Below the pieces are notes generated by a model. That model was not told the DNA's origin. It made no database searches and was given only the letters and a program-made list of their open reading frames with translations. From Saccharibacillus endophyticus (lineage in GTDB: Bacteria; Bacillota; Bacilli; Paenibacillales; Paenibacillaceae), in the NCBI RefSeq assembly GCF_013185185.1, contig NZ_JAAZWE010000001.1:930001-994000 (forward strand): 64,000 nt of DNA. Direction: 5' to 3'. A program made the translations under genes and the position numbers. Within the stretch, counting starts at the first letter, position 1; every line of letters begins with the position of its first letter. Of the stretch, positions 36,034-44,243 are shown piece after piece.

Positions 36034-36981
36034 TCAATCGATCAGCTTACCCGCTTTCATCACAAGGCGATCGTCGAGATACACATCAGGCTGCCGAACA
36101 ACGCAGTCGATATGTACGCCGGCATCAACAGTCCCGCCGAAGGTATGATTACTTCCGAAAGCGATATGAATGGTACCGTACACCTTTTCGTCCTCCAACA
36201 CAACCCCCGTGATCCGAGCCTTATCGTTGGTTCCGATTCCGAATTCCGCCAAGGTTCGTCCTGCTTCTTCTCCCAGCATATTCAGCAATTCGGACCCTGA
36301 CGCTCCTTCCGCCGCAACTAAACGTCCTTCGCGTACCCGAAGCAATAACGGTTCCTCTAGCGCGCCAATCCCGGCAACGGACCCATCCACCCAGATCTCG
36401 CCTTCACCAAGCCCTTCGATCGGAGCAATATAAGCTTCGCCCGACGGCAGATTTCCGGATTCTCCCGGATTACGGTACAGCCCGGTACTCGAAACTCCGT
36501 TACGATCGGCAATAGAGAAGGTCAATCGGTATCCTTTTTTCTCGATGCGCACGGTAGAGGCTTCGGATAACTGCGCGGTCATCCGTTCCGTCAAGTCGCG
36601 AACCCGGCCATAATCGGCCGTGATCGCTCCATTGACGAACATATCCTCCGTAATGCCGGGCATTGTCGCTACGCGAGCCCCTGCGGCAGCCGCATGTTTG
36701 CGCGCTTTCGTATGGGTGAGCGAATGCCGGGTGATGCAGACGACAACCGAAGCCTTTGCCATGGCGTCGGCGATCGGAGCGGGTGGCTCTTCGCCCGACT
36801 TGGAGCGTTCGCTCATCACCGCAAGCATCGACTCTGCTCCCAGACGTTTCCCTGCCGCATACAGCGAATCAGCCAAGTCGCGCCGACTGTCATCCGTAAC
36901 CACCACTAGCGACTCGCCGACCTTGACATCCAGACAATCGCGCAATAACTGACAAGCAATCTCGATTCGAGCCTCATTCAT
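36034..36981 (-). CDS. M29-like aminopeptidase
   Basis: A 315-residue protein resembling the C-terminal catalytic half of M29 (AmpS/PepS) metallo-aminopeptidases. Visible blocks are GEAYIAPIEGLGEGEIWVDGS, AEFGIGTNDKARITG and YGTIHIAFGSNHTFGGTVDAG followed by VHIDCVV, which place Glu, His, His and Asp metal ligands in the family order. It is about 90 residues shorter than classical M29 enzymes. The ATG at 36981 is at proper distance from AAGGGGGTG; a GTG two codons earlier overlaps it. It probably trims the imported peptide-like compound. Confidence 0.82.
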   Translation of the reverse strand: MNEARIEIACQLLRDCLDVKVGESLVVVTDDSRRDLADSLYAAGKRLGAESMLAVMSERSKSGEEPPAPIADAMAKASVVVCITRHSLTHTKARKHAAAAGARVATMPGITEDMFVNGAITADYGRVRDLTERMTAQLSEASTVRIEKKGYRLTFSIADRNGVSSTGLYRNPGESGNLPSGEAYIAPIEGLGEGEIWVDGSVAGIGALEEPLLLRVREGRLVAAEGASGSELLNMLGEEAGRTLAEFGIGTNDKARITGVVLEDEKVYGTIHIAFGSNHTFGGTVDAGVHIDCVVRQPDVYLDDRLVMKAGKLID

Positions 36982-36993
36982 TTTCACACCCCC

Positions 36994-37692
36994 TTATACC
37001 GTTTCCGACAATATTTTACCGATCAGCGCATTTGACAAAATAACGGGAATATCCAGTTCTTCCGTTACCCAGCTTCGCATCTCTTTCGTATATCCCATGC
37101 AGTCCAAAATGATCAGATCCGCGCAGCCATTCAGACTGCGAGCCGCATTGCGAAAGGCTTCCCGGTCCGGTGCATAAGGAGATGCGGAAGCATAAACCGG
37201 CTCCAATCCGTAAGGCCCGTACTTCAACCGCAGGCTCTCTGCCTGCTGCTCCAACGGACCGATCACCCCTAGCCGACGTTCACCCGCCAATGCTTTTAAC
37301 AGCGGGGGAAGCAGCCGATCCGGCTCATAGAGTAATGCGTTTGCAGTCATCAACCCTGGAAAAACACCTGTACAGAGCAGCAAAATTTGACCGATCCCTT
37401 GCCCTTCCAATTCATTAATCTTTTGCTGAATGAACGGCTTGATCTTATTACGGGAAAAGACGACAGCCTGCCCATTTGCCAGTCTGGAGGTCAATACATG
37501 ATCGTCCGAACCTTCCGGATACAGCTGCTCGCGGATATCGGATTCGACCATGCCGTCCAGTGCGCCTACCTGTATCAGTTCGATCCCTTCTCCGAGTGCG
37601 TCCTCCAAAATAGGAGCTACGTCGGTACGAGGCGCCTGACCGATTGTGATCATCCCCAACCGTCGCGTCCGATTATGAGCGGAGCCGCTCAC
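36994..37692 (-). CDS. AroM-family protein
   Basis: A 232-residue protein. RLGMITIGQAPRTDVAPIL at the N-terminus and LILDCMGYTKEMR near the end are hallmarks of AroM, a family named for its place beside shikimate kinase in enteric bacteria but without known activity; it shares the Asp/Glu racemase fold. The GTG start at 37692 overlaps the DUF1177 stop (GTGA). It keeps Cys residues at LLLCTGVFPG and LDCMGY, matching the two-cysteine racemase pattern. No aro genes are nearby, so the shikimate link is not supported here. Confidence 0.88.
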   Translation of the reverse strand: MSGSAHNRTRRLGMITIGQAPRTDVAPILEDALGEGIELIQVGALDGMVESDIREQLYPEGSDDHVLTSRLANGQAVVFSRNKIKPFIQQKINELEGQGIGQILLLCTGVFPGLMTANALLYEPDRLLPPLLKALAGERRLGVIGPLEQQAESLRLKYGPYGLEPVYASASPYAPDREAFRNAARSLNGCADLIILDCMGYTKEMRSWVTEELDIPVILSNALIGKILSETV

Positions 37693-38666
37693 AAGCCCGA
37701 CGGTTCCATAGCCGCTTCTGCTTTTTCCGTCTCCTCTACGCCGAGCGTTTGGAGTTGTGCCATCGAACCGTAGAGACGATGAAGCGCCGCAAACTCTTCC
37801 TCGTTGTAGAAACGGCATGTTCCGGCGGTGACTTCCTTCGCTGTCTCGACGGCAAATCGTACAGCAGACGCAATGTCCACTTCGTGGCTGGCTCCCGTGC
37901 CGCAGCCCGGAATCGCCGACTTCGCAGTCACCGCCAATCCGACAACGGGAGCATCCGTAGCGACTGCCGGTTGCAGAATCGAATTGATATGGTACAAGCC
38001 ATTGCCGTAAGGCGTAATATCCTGTGTCGTAATCGGGAATGTCACCGGCAGCTCCCCTGTCGTCATCTCCATGATGCGCAGCAGGTCCTCGCTCACGCGC
38101 AAAATATAGCCCTGCTTCACGGTCGGCGATAACGCGATGCCTTTATGATTAATGACCCGGTTTCCTTTTGTCGTGTCGATCGATACAATGGCATCCATAG
38201 CGGCTTCGATCTCGTAACGATTCATCACGTCGATCTCGACCGGGGAATCCATGAAGTCCACCGGATCATGCGGACGAGTGGGTGCATCCGGACAAATATG
38301 CGTGGTGACAATCACATCGCCGACCAGCCGGTCGCCCTTCTGCTGCATATCGGCTAATTTGAGACCTGCCGCAACGGCGGCTACCGCTCCGTCCGCATCG
38401 GACACGATGCCAATGCGCGACGGTCTTGCTCCGATTCCGCCCAGACGTCCGACAATCCCCATCGTAGGCGCGATACCTCCAGACGTTTTACCTGAAGTGC
38501 CCGGAATCAGAATACGCACAAAGTCCGTTTTTCCTTTTTCGCCATAAACTTCAGTCACTTCGACTTGAGCCTCCGGGTAATCTTGAAACAAATCCTTGAT
38601 CTCGCGGCCACTGACATAAGCGCTGTCCATCGTTCTATAGCTAATCATCGTTTCGTGAAGGGTCAT
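37689..38666 (-). CDS. DUF1177 protein
   Basis: A 325-residue protein matching DUF1177 over its length. Conserved blocks include GGIAPTMGIVGRLGGIGARP, GIVSDADGAVAAVAAGLKLA, VIVTTHICPDAPTRPHDPV and IPGCGTGASHEVD. The SDADG and THICP motifs (Asp, His) suggest a metal site as in M20/M42-type hydrolases, but this is inference. AAGGAGAG precedes the ATG. It is the first gene of an operon with AroM, an M29-like peptidase and a racemase-fold protein, a neighbourhood in which DUF1177 is usually found. Confidence 0.87.
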   Translation of the reverse strand: MTLHETMISYRTMDSAYVSGREIKDLFQDYPEAQVEVTEVYGEKGKTDFVRILIPGTSGKTSGGIAPTMGIVGRLGGIGARPSRIGIVSDADGAVAAVAAGLKLADMQQKGDRLVGDVIVTTHICPDAPTRPHDPVDFMDSPVEIDVMNRYEIEAAMDAIVSIDTTKGNRVINHKGIALSPTVKQGYILRVSEDLLRIMEMTTGELPVTFPITTQDITPYGNGLYHINSILQPAVATDAPVVGLAVTAKSAIPGCGTGASHEVDIASAVRFAVETAKEVTAGTCRFYNEEEFAALHRLYGSMAQLQTLGVEETEKAEAAMEPSGL

Positions 38667-38808
38667 GTGCAGCTCTCCTTATCGGGAATTTATCAACAAT
38701 GGTAGCCCATTCCCTTCCTCTTCCACAATGTACCGAGACGCTAAAAAGCAGTGTGTATTCTTGTCCGGCAGCCATAAAACTAACATGACGCGAAGCCTTT
38801 TTCCCAAC

Positions 38809-38840
38809 AAAAAAACGGCCTCTCCCAGCAGAGAAACCGC
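38809..38840 (-). terminator. Terminator of the lysR gene
   Basis: On the minus strand CGGTTTCTC pairs with GAGAGGCCG and is followed by T7. It lies 40 bp after the LysR stop. Confidence 0.8.
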
Positions 38841-38880
38841 TTGTTCCATACTTATATATTCCACGGACTGAACTAATGAT

Positions 38881-39858
38881 TCATCGAGCCAATGCACGCG
38901 AAATGCCGGATTGCGGCTTGCTTCGGCGCAGTACATCCTCGTCGCCGTGACCGGAAAATGGAGACGCCGCCAATTCTCCTTCGCGCACCAAATCCCCGAA
39001 GATCGAAGACAGTTGGCGGGTAATCGCCGAATCGTCCTGTCGCAGCGCGACCAAGCTCGTCTGAAGCGCGAATTCGGACAACTCGCGCACGCGCACAGGC
39101 GTCAATCGTCCTTCCCGTACTTCTTCGCGCGCGCAAACCGCAGGCAGGAATCCGATACCCGCTCCGCGCAGGATCAGCTTTTTCGCCGTCTCGGAATTAT
39201 CGACGTGAAACGCGATCTCCGGCGGCGATTCCAGGGCTTCGAACGCCCGGTGAATCCGTAGCCAGTCAAGCGTTCCGCATTCGAAAAAGACGAGTTTGCG
39301 TTCTTGAAGCTCTTCCGCCGATACCGATTCTTCGTCGGCGAACGGATGGTCCGAACGAACATACAAATGGATCGGATCTTCGTAAAAAGCCGCGGTACGC
39401 AGCGACGGGTGCATCACTTTGCGGATAAACGCCACGTCGGTCTCTCCCGCAAGCAGCCGCTTGACCAAGTCGTCCGTGCCGCCGGTCGTCAGCTTGACGT
39501 GGATGCCGGGGCAGCGTTCGTGCAGGCGGGGCAGCAGCTCGGGAATCAGATAATTCGATACGGAGATCGTGCTGCCGATCCGAAGCTCCTGCGGCAATTT
39601 TTCCGAACGACGAATATGCTGGCGCCCCTTTTGCAGCGTCTTCAGCATTTCTTGGGCATAAGGCAGAAATTTGCGTCCTTCTTCCGTCAAAACGACCTGC
39701 TTGCCGATCCGGTCGAATAACCGGCAGCCGAGCTCTCGCTCCAGCGTCTGGATTCTGGCCGTTACCGAGGGCTGCGATAAAAACAGCGCCTCGGCCGTTT
39801 TGTTGAAACTCCCGTAGTGATTGATATAGACGAAAGATTCGATATTTTCGATATTCAC
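38881..39858 (-). CDS. LysR-family transcriptional regulator
   Basis: A 325-residue regulator: winged helix at residues 1-60 (GSFNKTAEALFLSQPSVTARIQTLE) and a LysR substrate-binding domain from about 90 (ELRIGSTISVSNYLIPELLP). It resembles the CysL/YwfK and AscR side of the family, which sense sulfur or nitrogen metabolites, but that is pattern-level only. The start is GTG with a weak GGGGC site. A LysR-type box lies at 40063-40080 upstream, and a near-identical one precedes the monooxygenase operon at 60.1 kb, so autoregulation and control of that operon are plausible. Confidence 0.92.
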   Translation of the reverse strand: MNIENIESFVYINHYGSFNKTAEALFLSQPSVTARIQTLERELGCRLFDRIGKQVVLTEEGRKFLPYAQEMLKTLQKGRQHIRRSEKLPQELRIGSTISVSNYLIPELLPRLHERCPGIHVKLTTGGTDDLVKRLLAGETDVAFIRKVMHPSLRTAAFYEDPIHLYVRSDHPFADEESVSAEELQERKLVFFECGTLDWLRIHRAFEALESPPEIAFHVDNSETAKKLILRGAGIGFLPAVCAREEVREGRLTPVRVRELSEFALQTSLVALRQDDSAITRQLSSIFGDLVREGELAASPFSGHGDEDVLRRSKPQSGISRALAR

Positions 39859-40062
39859 CCGGCTGCCCCGCTTTCATTATGATTTTTCCGATGAATTAAG
39901 TCGGTTTAATGTATCATAGTGTCCGTGAGCATTGCTGTCAATGGATATTCAAGCGCAAGAAGATATAGAAAAAATCAATAAGGAAACGGATTTCCTGCTT
40001 CTTTTTACCGCCTTTTCATCTCCGCTTCCTTATCATCGGCGCAATCCGTCCATTTTGGATCG
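39859..40062. other. lysR upstream region
   Basis: About 200 bp with no gene. It contains a short stem (AGGAAA and TTTCCT at about 39980) followed by a T-rich stretch on the plus strand, where no upstream plus-strand gene exists. The lysR promoter was not clearly identified. Confidence 0.35.
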
Positions 40063-40080
40063 ATAGACTTTTTCTATACG
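40063..40080. promoter_or_regulatory. LysR-type box upstream of lysR
   Basis: ATAGACTTTTTCTATACG contains the dyad ATAG-N7-CTAT, the T-N11-A form bound by LysR proteins. The same 18 bases with one change occur at 60228-60245. Confidence 0.55.
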
Positions 40081-40093
40081 TATCGCCGCAAAC

Positions 40094-40654
40094 TTATCCC
40101 AAAGGCCAGTACGATCTTCGTTCGGCTCGTTCGTCCAATACGCGGTAGACGGCACGTCCCATATATAACGGAAGATTCAGCTTGTTCAAATCCGGCAAAC
40201 CGTTTTCGCCGAATACGGCATCGTCCCGATAAGCTTGTACGATCTCCCCGACGATCCAATAATGGTCCCCATATGCATGAATATCTTTGACCCGGCATTC
40301 GTACGCGACATAAGCGTCACGGAGAATCGGCACGCCCGTTTGCTCGCCGTCATCGAATGTCAGATTCAACGCGCTCAGCTTGTCGACGTCGCGACCGCTC
40401 AAAGTGCCCGTACCCTGAATCTGTTCGCTGCACGCTGCAGGCAAAAAATGCACGCCGAACACGCCGGATTCGCGGATCAAGCCGTAGCTATGCGCGGCTT
40501 CGCGCAGCGATATTCCGTAAAAGGCAGGACCGGAGCCGATATAGGAATGCCAGCCCGACGCCATTACGTTGCGCTCCTCGCCCGATCGGGATGTCACGAC
40601 GGCGACCATGCCCGGATACGAGTAGGTCAATTCGCCTTCGACCGCTTTTTTCAT
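40094..40654 (-). CDS. Flavin reductase-family protein (FMN-binding split barrel)
   Basis: A 186-residue protein of the flavin reductase-like family. PGMVAVVTSRSGEERNVMASGWHSYIG contains the usual flavin-contact Ser/Thr region, and ESGVFGVHFLPAACSEQIQGTG the second block. Such enzymes reduce FMN with NAD(P)H or bind flavin for a partner monooxygenase. The ATG at 40654 follows AAGGAGAGGG; upstream in-frame codons to 40702 overlap a terminator. It lies upstream of lysR on the same strand and may supply reduced FMN to the monooxygenases at 51-60 kb. Confidence 0.87.
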   Translation of the reverse strand: MKKAVEGELTYSYPGMVAVVTSRSGEERNVMASGWHSYIGSGPAFYGISLREAAHSYGLIRESGVFGVHFLPAACSEQIQGTGTLSGRDVDKLSALNLTFDDGEQTGVPILRDAYVAYECRVKDIHAYGDHYWIVGEIVQAYRDDAVFGENGLPDLNKLNLPLYMGRAVYRVLDERAERRSYWPLG

Positions 40655-40700
40655 CGATACCCTCTCCTTGTTCGTCTTTTGATTTTCGAGCCGCATACGC

Positions 40701-40744
40701 AAAAAACTTACCCGTACACATCTGTCTTAAGTGTACAGGTAAGC
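40701..40744 (-). terminator. Terminator after the broken siderophore permease
   Basis: CTTACCCGTACAC pairs with GTGTACAGGTAAG (one mismatch) across an 11-base loop; on the minus strand six T follow. Confidence 0.82.
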
Positions 40745-40785
40745 GAGTAAAAGAATCAAATCTGCCGCAAACGGACGATTTCGTT

Positions 40786-41048
40786 TCAAGCTCTTGATTT
40801 GAACAACAAATAGACGAAATACGGCACGCCGATAATGGAGATGACCATGCCGACCAGACCGGAGATCGGCATCATGTAGCGATAATGGATACCGATCAAT
40901 CGGCGGGCAATACGCGGGCGATCAGACCGAAGAAGCCGACCCGGTACGCCCGCCGCGAGCGATAACCGATACGTTGGATGCCGTTCAGGCGGAAGATCAG
41001 ATTCTCGTGCAAAACGTTCGTTCCGCGCTGCACCGTACCGTCTTTCAT
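40786..41048 (-). pseudogene. Remnant of a FecCD-type iron-siderophore permease
   Basis: The C-terminus RRLIGIHYRYMMPISGLVG followed by IGVPYFVYLLFKSR is the typical end of FecCD permeases. Upstream, GFFGLIA, which should precede PRIARRLIG, lies in a different frame, and SLAAGV returns to the first frame, so at least one or two small indels are present. The remnant is only about 90 codons against the normal 330, so most of the gene is deleted. It sits beside a Fur-box-preceded siderophore esterase, suggesting a former iron uptake locus. Confidence 0.75.
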
Positions 41049-41095
41049 TTTTAAAATCATCCCGATTGCTCTTTTCTTTTCGGCTTCTGCCTGTA

Positions 41096-41116
41096 ATAAT
41101 CATTAAATGATAATTC
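41096..41116. promoter_or_regulatory. Fur box-like operator of the siderophore esterase
   Basis: AATAATCATTAAATGATAAT resembles the Fur consensus built of GATAAT units around ATCATTAAATGAT, and ends about 27 bp before the esterase start. Iron repression is therefore likely. Confidence 0.6.
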
Positions 41117-41142
41117 ATATTTACCGTATAGGAGGAACCTTC

Positions 41143-41988
41143 ATGACATCTGACTTCACTGCACCGCAAGTCCGCTCCGGCGACACCCATGCACCGATCG
41201 AACTGCGCGGCACAAGGCAATTCGCCCTGTTTTCCGCGGAAGGACGCGAATACCGGATCCTGATGTCCGTTCCGGATCGGGAAGCGCCTGCATCCGGCTA
41301 TCCGGTCATTTACATGCTCGACGGACATGCCGCGTTCGCCACAGTCCTCGATGCCGAACGGGCTCAATCCCGCCGCGCCGAAAAAACAGGCGTCGCGCCG
41401 TCCGTTATCGTGGGTATCGGCTATCCGAGCGGCCTTCCTTTTTCCCCGGAGCGCAGTTACGATTACACCCTGCCCGTCCCGGCCCAAAACCTTCCGCCTT
41501 CCCGAGACGGCAAACGGTGGCCCGAGCATGGCGGAGCCGACCTTTTCCTGAACTTTATCGAAAATGTGCTAAAACCGAAAATCGAAAGCATCCTTCCTAT
41601 CGATCGCAGCCGTCAAACGCTGTTCGGACATTCCTTAGGCGGACTGTTCACGCTGCATGCTTTATTCACCCGTCCCGAAGCGTTCCGCTGCTATATCGCC
41701 GGAAGCCCCTCCCTGCATTGGGCGAAACCGTTGATCGGGCAGGAAGAAGAAGCTTTTATCCAAAAACTGCACACCGAAAAATACGAGCTGAATCTGCTGA
41801 TTGCCTTGGGCGAACTCGAAAGCGACCCTCCCCACCATATGGTTCAAAACGCCCGCGCCCTGTACGACCGCCTCGAACCGCTGCGCGAATACGGACTGAA
41901 TGTCAATTTCCGCTTATTCGAAGGCGAAAATCACGGCTCCACCCTGCCTTCCATCGTCAGCCCGATGCTGAGAACGGCGGCCCTATAA
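41143..41988 (+). CDS. Alpha/beta hydrolase, siderophore esterase type (BesA/IroE-like)
   Basis: A 281-residue cytoplasmic serine esterase. The nucleophile elbow is GHSLGG with Ser164; the catalytic His is in ENHGSTLPS near residue 264. The N-terminal REYRILMSVPDREA and IYMLDGHAAF match the IroE/BesA group that opens trilactone siderophores to free iron. The ATG at 41143 has AGGAGG six bases ahead; an upstream in-frame codon lacks a site. A Fur-like box precedes it. Nearby, only a wreck of the permease remains, so import must rely on genes elsewhere. Confidence 0.87.
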   Translation: MTSDFTAPQVRSGDTHAPIELRGTRQFALFSAEGREYRILMSVPDREAPASGYPVIYMLDGHAAFATVLDAERAQSRRAEKTGVAPSVIVGIGYPSGLPFSPERSYDYTLPVPAQNLPPSRDGKRWPEHGGADLFLNFIENVLKPKIESILPIDRSRQTLFGHSLGGLFTLHALFTRPEAFRCYIAGSPSLHWAKPLIGQEEEAFIQKLHTEKYELNLLIALGELESDPPHHMVQNARALYDRLEPLREYGLNVNFRLFEGENHGSTLPSIVSPMLRTAAL

Positions 41989-42158
41989 AAAATTAGAGAA
42001 AACCAGCTTAGGCAAACGCAACCATACCTCTATTCAAAGCAAGCTGTCGATAAGGTCAAGTGTGCGGTGGACGCGAAAAGACTCTGAAAGAGCCTACGCC
42101 GGCCATTTCTTCCGCAGCGCCTCCGCCTCCCCGCACCAAACGGAACCTATTTGCTTTA

Positions 42159-43160
42159 TTATCCCTCCACCTCGATTTTTCCTCCGCTCAAAATCTTCAC
42201 TCCGTCGCCCTGGTACGCTTCGAAATCCTTCATTAGCTGAAACAGCGCCCGGTCCTTATGCTTCGCTTCCAGCATCACGTCGATCTGCGGAGACGTCTTC
42301 GCGGCCTCGCGCAAAAAATCCAATAAAGGCCCGACTTCCACGCCGTCCGCATGGCTTCGACGGTCCGTCTCGCTTTTCGGACTGGAAGCATGGATCTTCG
42401 GCGGCAAATGTTCGCCGTCTGGCACATCGGTTCGGGCAAGCGGCGACTCCCAGGTCTTCGCTACCTCCGGCCACCAGTCTGAAGCCGGTTCACCGCTGCT
42501 ATTCGTCCAATGATGATGGATATCCAGCACCATTGGCAGGCCTGTGCGCTGCGCGGCTTCCAGCGTTTCTCCGACCGTGAATGTCTTATCGTCATTTTCC
42601 AGCGTAATCCGACTTTGAATATCCGGGTCCAGCTCCGCAAAATGCTCTACAAATCGATTGGCTGCTGTAGGCTTATCCCCATACGCGCCGCCGATATGGA
42701 TATTATTTTTCGAACGCGCATCCAGTCCCATCGCTTTGAGCATTCGGACATGGTAACGCAGATCCCGAACCGACGACACGAGTACCTCCGGTCGCGGCGT
42801 GCTCAGTACCGTATAGTGGTCGGGGTGGAAAGAGACTCTCAAATTATGCTTGCGCACATAAGCGCCGATTTCCGCAAAAGGCTCGGCCAGCGCAATAAAA
42901 GGGTCCCAATCCCGGAGATCGGCATGCGTGGCAAGCGGAATCAGTTTGGAAGAGAAACGGTACATTTCGATTCCTTCCGCCACATTATGTCTCAGCAACC
43001 GCAGCGTATTATGCAGATTGACGGCAGCGATCCGTTCCAGCTCCCGCAATCCGGCTTCGCGGTCCGGCAGCTTGGCGAAGCGTGCCATGGTCATCGTTTT
43101 CGAAGGCGAAGAATCCTGGATTTCAAGCGACATTGCGACATATCCAAAACGAACAATCAT
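42159..43160 (-). CDS. uvsE: UV DNA damage endonuclease UvsE/UVDE
   Basis: A 333-residue TIM-barrel endonuclease that nicks DNA 5' of UV photoproducts. It starts MIVRFGYVAMSLEIQ and has the metal-binding blocks SFHPDHYTVLSTPRPE, NIHIGGAYGDK, VLDIHHHW and IDVMLEAKHKD, with His, Glu and Asp ligands as in Thermus UVDE. The ATG at 43160 has AAGGAAG seven bases ahead. An open frame running 54 codons further upstream reads through the MITE and is not real. The element begins 15 bp upstream of the start, so the native promoter has been replaced or displaced. Confidence 0.92.
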   Translation of the reverse strand: MIVRFGYVAMSLEIQDSSPSKTMTMARFAKLPDREAGLRELERIAAVNLHNTLRLLRHNVAEGIEMYRFSSKLIPLATHADLRDWDPFIALAEPFAEIGAYVRKHNLRVSFHPDHYTVLSTPRPEVLVSSVRDLRYHVRMLKAMGLDARSKNNIHIGGAYGDKPTAANRFVEHFAELDPDIQSRITLENDDKTFTVGETLEAAQRTGLPMVLDIHHHWTNSSGEPASDWWPEVAKTWESPLARTDVPDGEHLPPKIHASSPKSETDRRSHADGVEVGPLLDFLREAAKTSPQIDVMLEAKHKDRALFQLMKDFEAYQGDGVKILSGGKIEVEG

Positions 43161-43174
43161 CAGCAGCTTCCTTT

Positions 43175-43378
43175 CTAGGGCGTGTTTTAAAACTCCAATG
43201 GACACAGATTTTGCCGAATTTTCGTTCTCAATAAGAAACTTTTTCGCAGTCGTGCCGGGGCACGTCAAGAAGAAGTGACGTGATCGCTGGTGGATGACTA
43301 CACGCTTTAAGTAAACATCCATTGAGGGCGAAAAGGCGGTAAAAGATGTATATTGTCGAGTTTTAAAACACGCCCTAG
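43175..43378. mobile_element. MITE-like element with perfect 21-bp terminal inverted repeats
   Basis: 204 bp bounded by perfect inverted repeats of 21 bp (43175-43195 and 43358-43378; core GGGCGTGTTTTAAAACTC) ending in CTAG on both sides, so a CTAG or TA target duplication is possible. No open frame of note lies inside; an internal dyad CACGTCA/TGACGTG is near 43260. It separates uvsE from decayed ATPase genes and has truncated the first of them. Confidence 0.82.
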
Positions 43379-43875
43379 CCGAACATGGTATGCGTGTATT
43401 GATTGTCGATTCAACAACGCTTCAGAGTTATGACTTTTCGTATCAAGCTTTGGATGTTCCGTGTCACCCGCAGAAGTATGACGGATTTAAAGTTTGGATT
43501 CCTGTAAGAGGTAAGCAAGCCGTTGCGTATGCCGATTATGATTTCATTCTATACGACACCGACGATCCGTTTCGAGTGGCTGAGTTGCCACTTTGCGAAC
43601 TATCCGCATGTCACAGAATATGGATCGAGGGAGCGCGTGAACCGGGAGAAGCGTACATTAACGAACAATTCGAAGCTTTTCCGATTGACTAGAAAGAATC
43701 ATGGGTCTATTACCCGGACGAACGCAATCTTGCGGTCAAAATCGGCAATCAGTATACCAGCAGCCTAAAGCTGAAGAAGCTATGCTCAGAAATGAAAAAG
43801 GCTGTGCAAGGGATTGTCACGGTTTTGCTTGAACATGATAAACGTGAAATGCGGAGATTACGGAAAAAAAGCTGA
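43379..43875 (+). pseudogene. Decayed P-loop (ParA/MinD-like) ATPase fragment, truncated by the MITE
   Basis: The frame continues out of the MITE as LAEHGMRVLIVDS, which looks like the internal part of a ParA/MinD/CpaE-like ATPase, so the N-terminus with the P-loop is lost. YDFILYDTDDPF fits a Walker B-type strand. One in-frame TAG at 43690-43692 splits it; the frame then runs 60 codons more (KESWVYYPDERNLAVKIGNQ) to a TGA at 43873. Family is recognised only in broad outline. Confidence 0.6.
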
Positions 43876-43889
43876 AAGGAACAAATAAA

Positions 43890-44165
43890 ATGGGACAAAT
43901 CGCCTTTTGGAGTATAAGGCATTGAACAGGCGTGACCTCTTCTGTGGCAGCGATCGCTTCGATCATCGGTAGCGAGTATCGGATTCGCACATTGGTATCT
44001 CAGCCTCAAGGGGAAGAAAACACGCTGGAACGAGGATTTTCCCGCTCGATCAATACCTACAGCCGAGATCCGGCCACTGATGCTGGAACCGGACTTGACG
44101 CATTGGTTCGTTTGGCTCGGATCGTCAAGCTGGAGCGAGAAACGGTGAAAAATAATGCACTTTAA
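43890..44165 (+). pseudogene. Second decayed P-loop ATPase with an in-frame stop
   Basis: ATG at 43890 follows AAAGGAAC. The protein reads MGQIAFWSIRH, a TGA at 43923-43925, then TGVTSSVAAIASIIGSEYRI in the same frame. Restoring TGA to GGA gives HGTGVTSS, a deviant P-loop at the right place for a Firmicute ParA-like ATPase. The frame ends after about 90 residues, much shorter than expected, so the 3' part is also lost. Adjacent to a similarly broken gene, it marks a dying operon. Confidence 0.6.
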
Positions 44166-44243
44166 AAAATGAAAGCTAACCCTTTTATGAATGCTATAAG
44201 CAGGTTAGAATTCATTATCTAGAGTGATGGGTTTGTAAGAAAA

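Noticed and set aside
41049..41529. Longer minus-strand frame continuing upstream from the FecCD remnant
   Set aside because: It is antisense to the esterase gene and shows no permease-like hydrophobic segments; only 40786-41048 has FecCD similarity.
43161..43322. N-terminal extension of UvsE by 54 residues
   Set aside because: It runs through the MITE-like element and lacks a ribosome binding site; MIVRFGYVAMS is the family-typical start.
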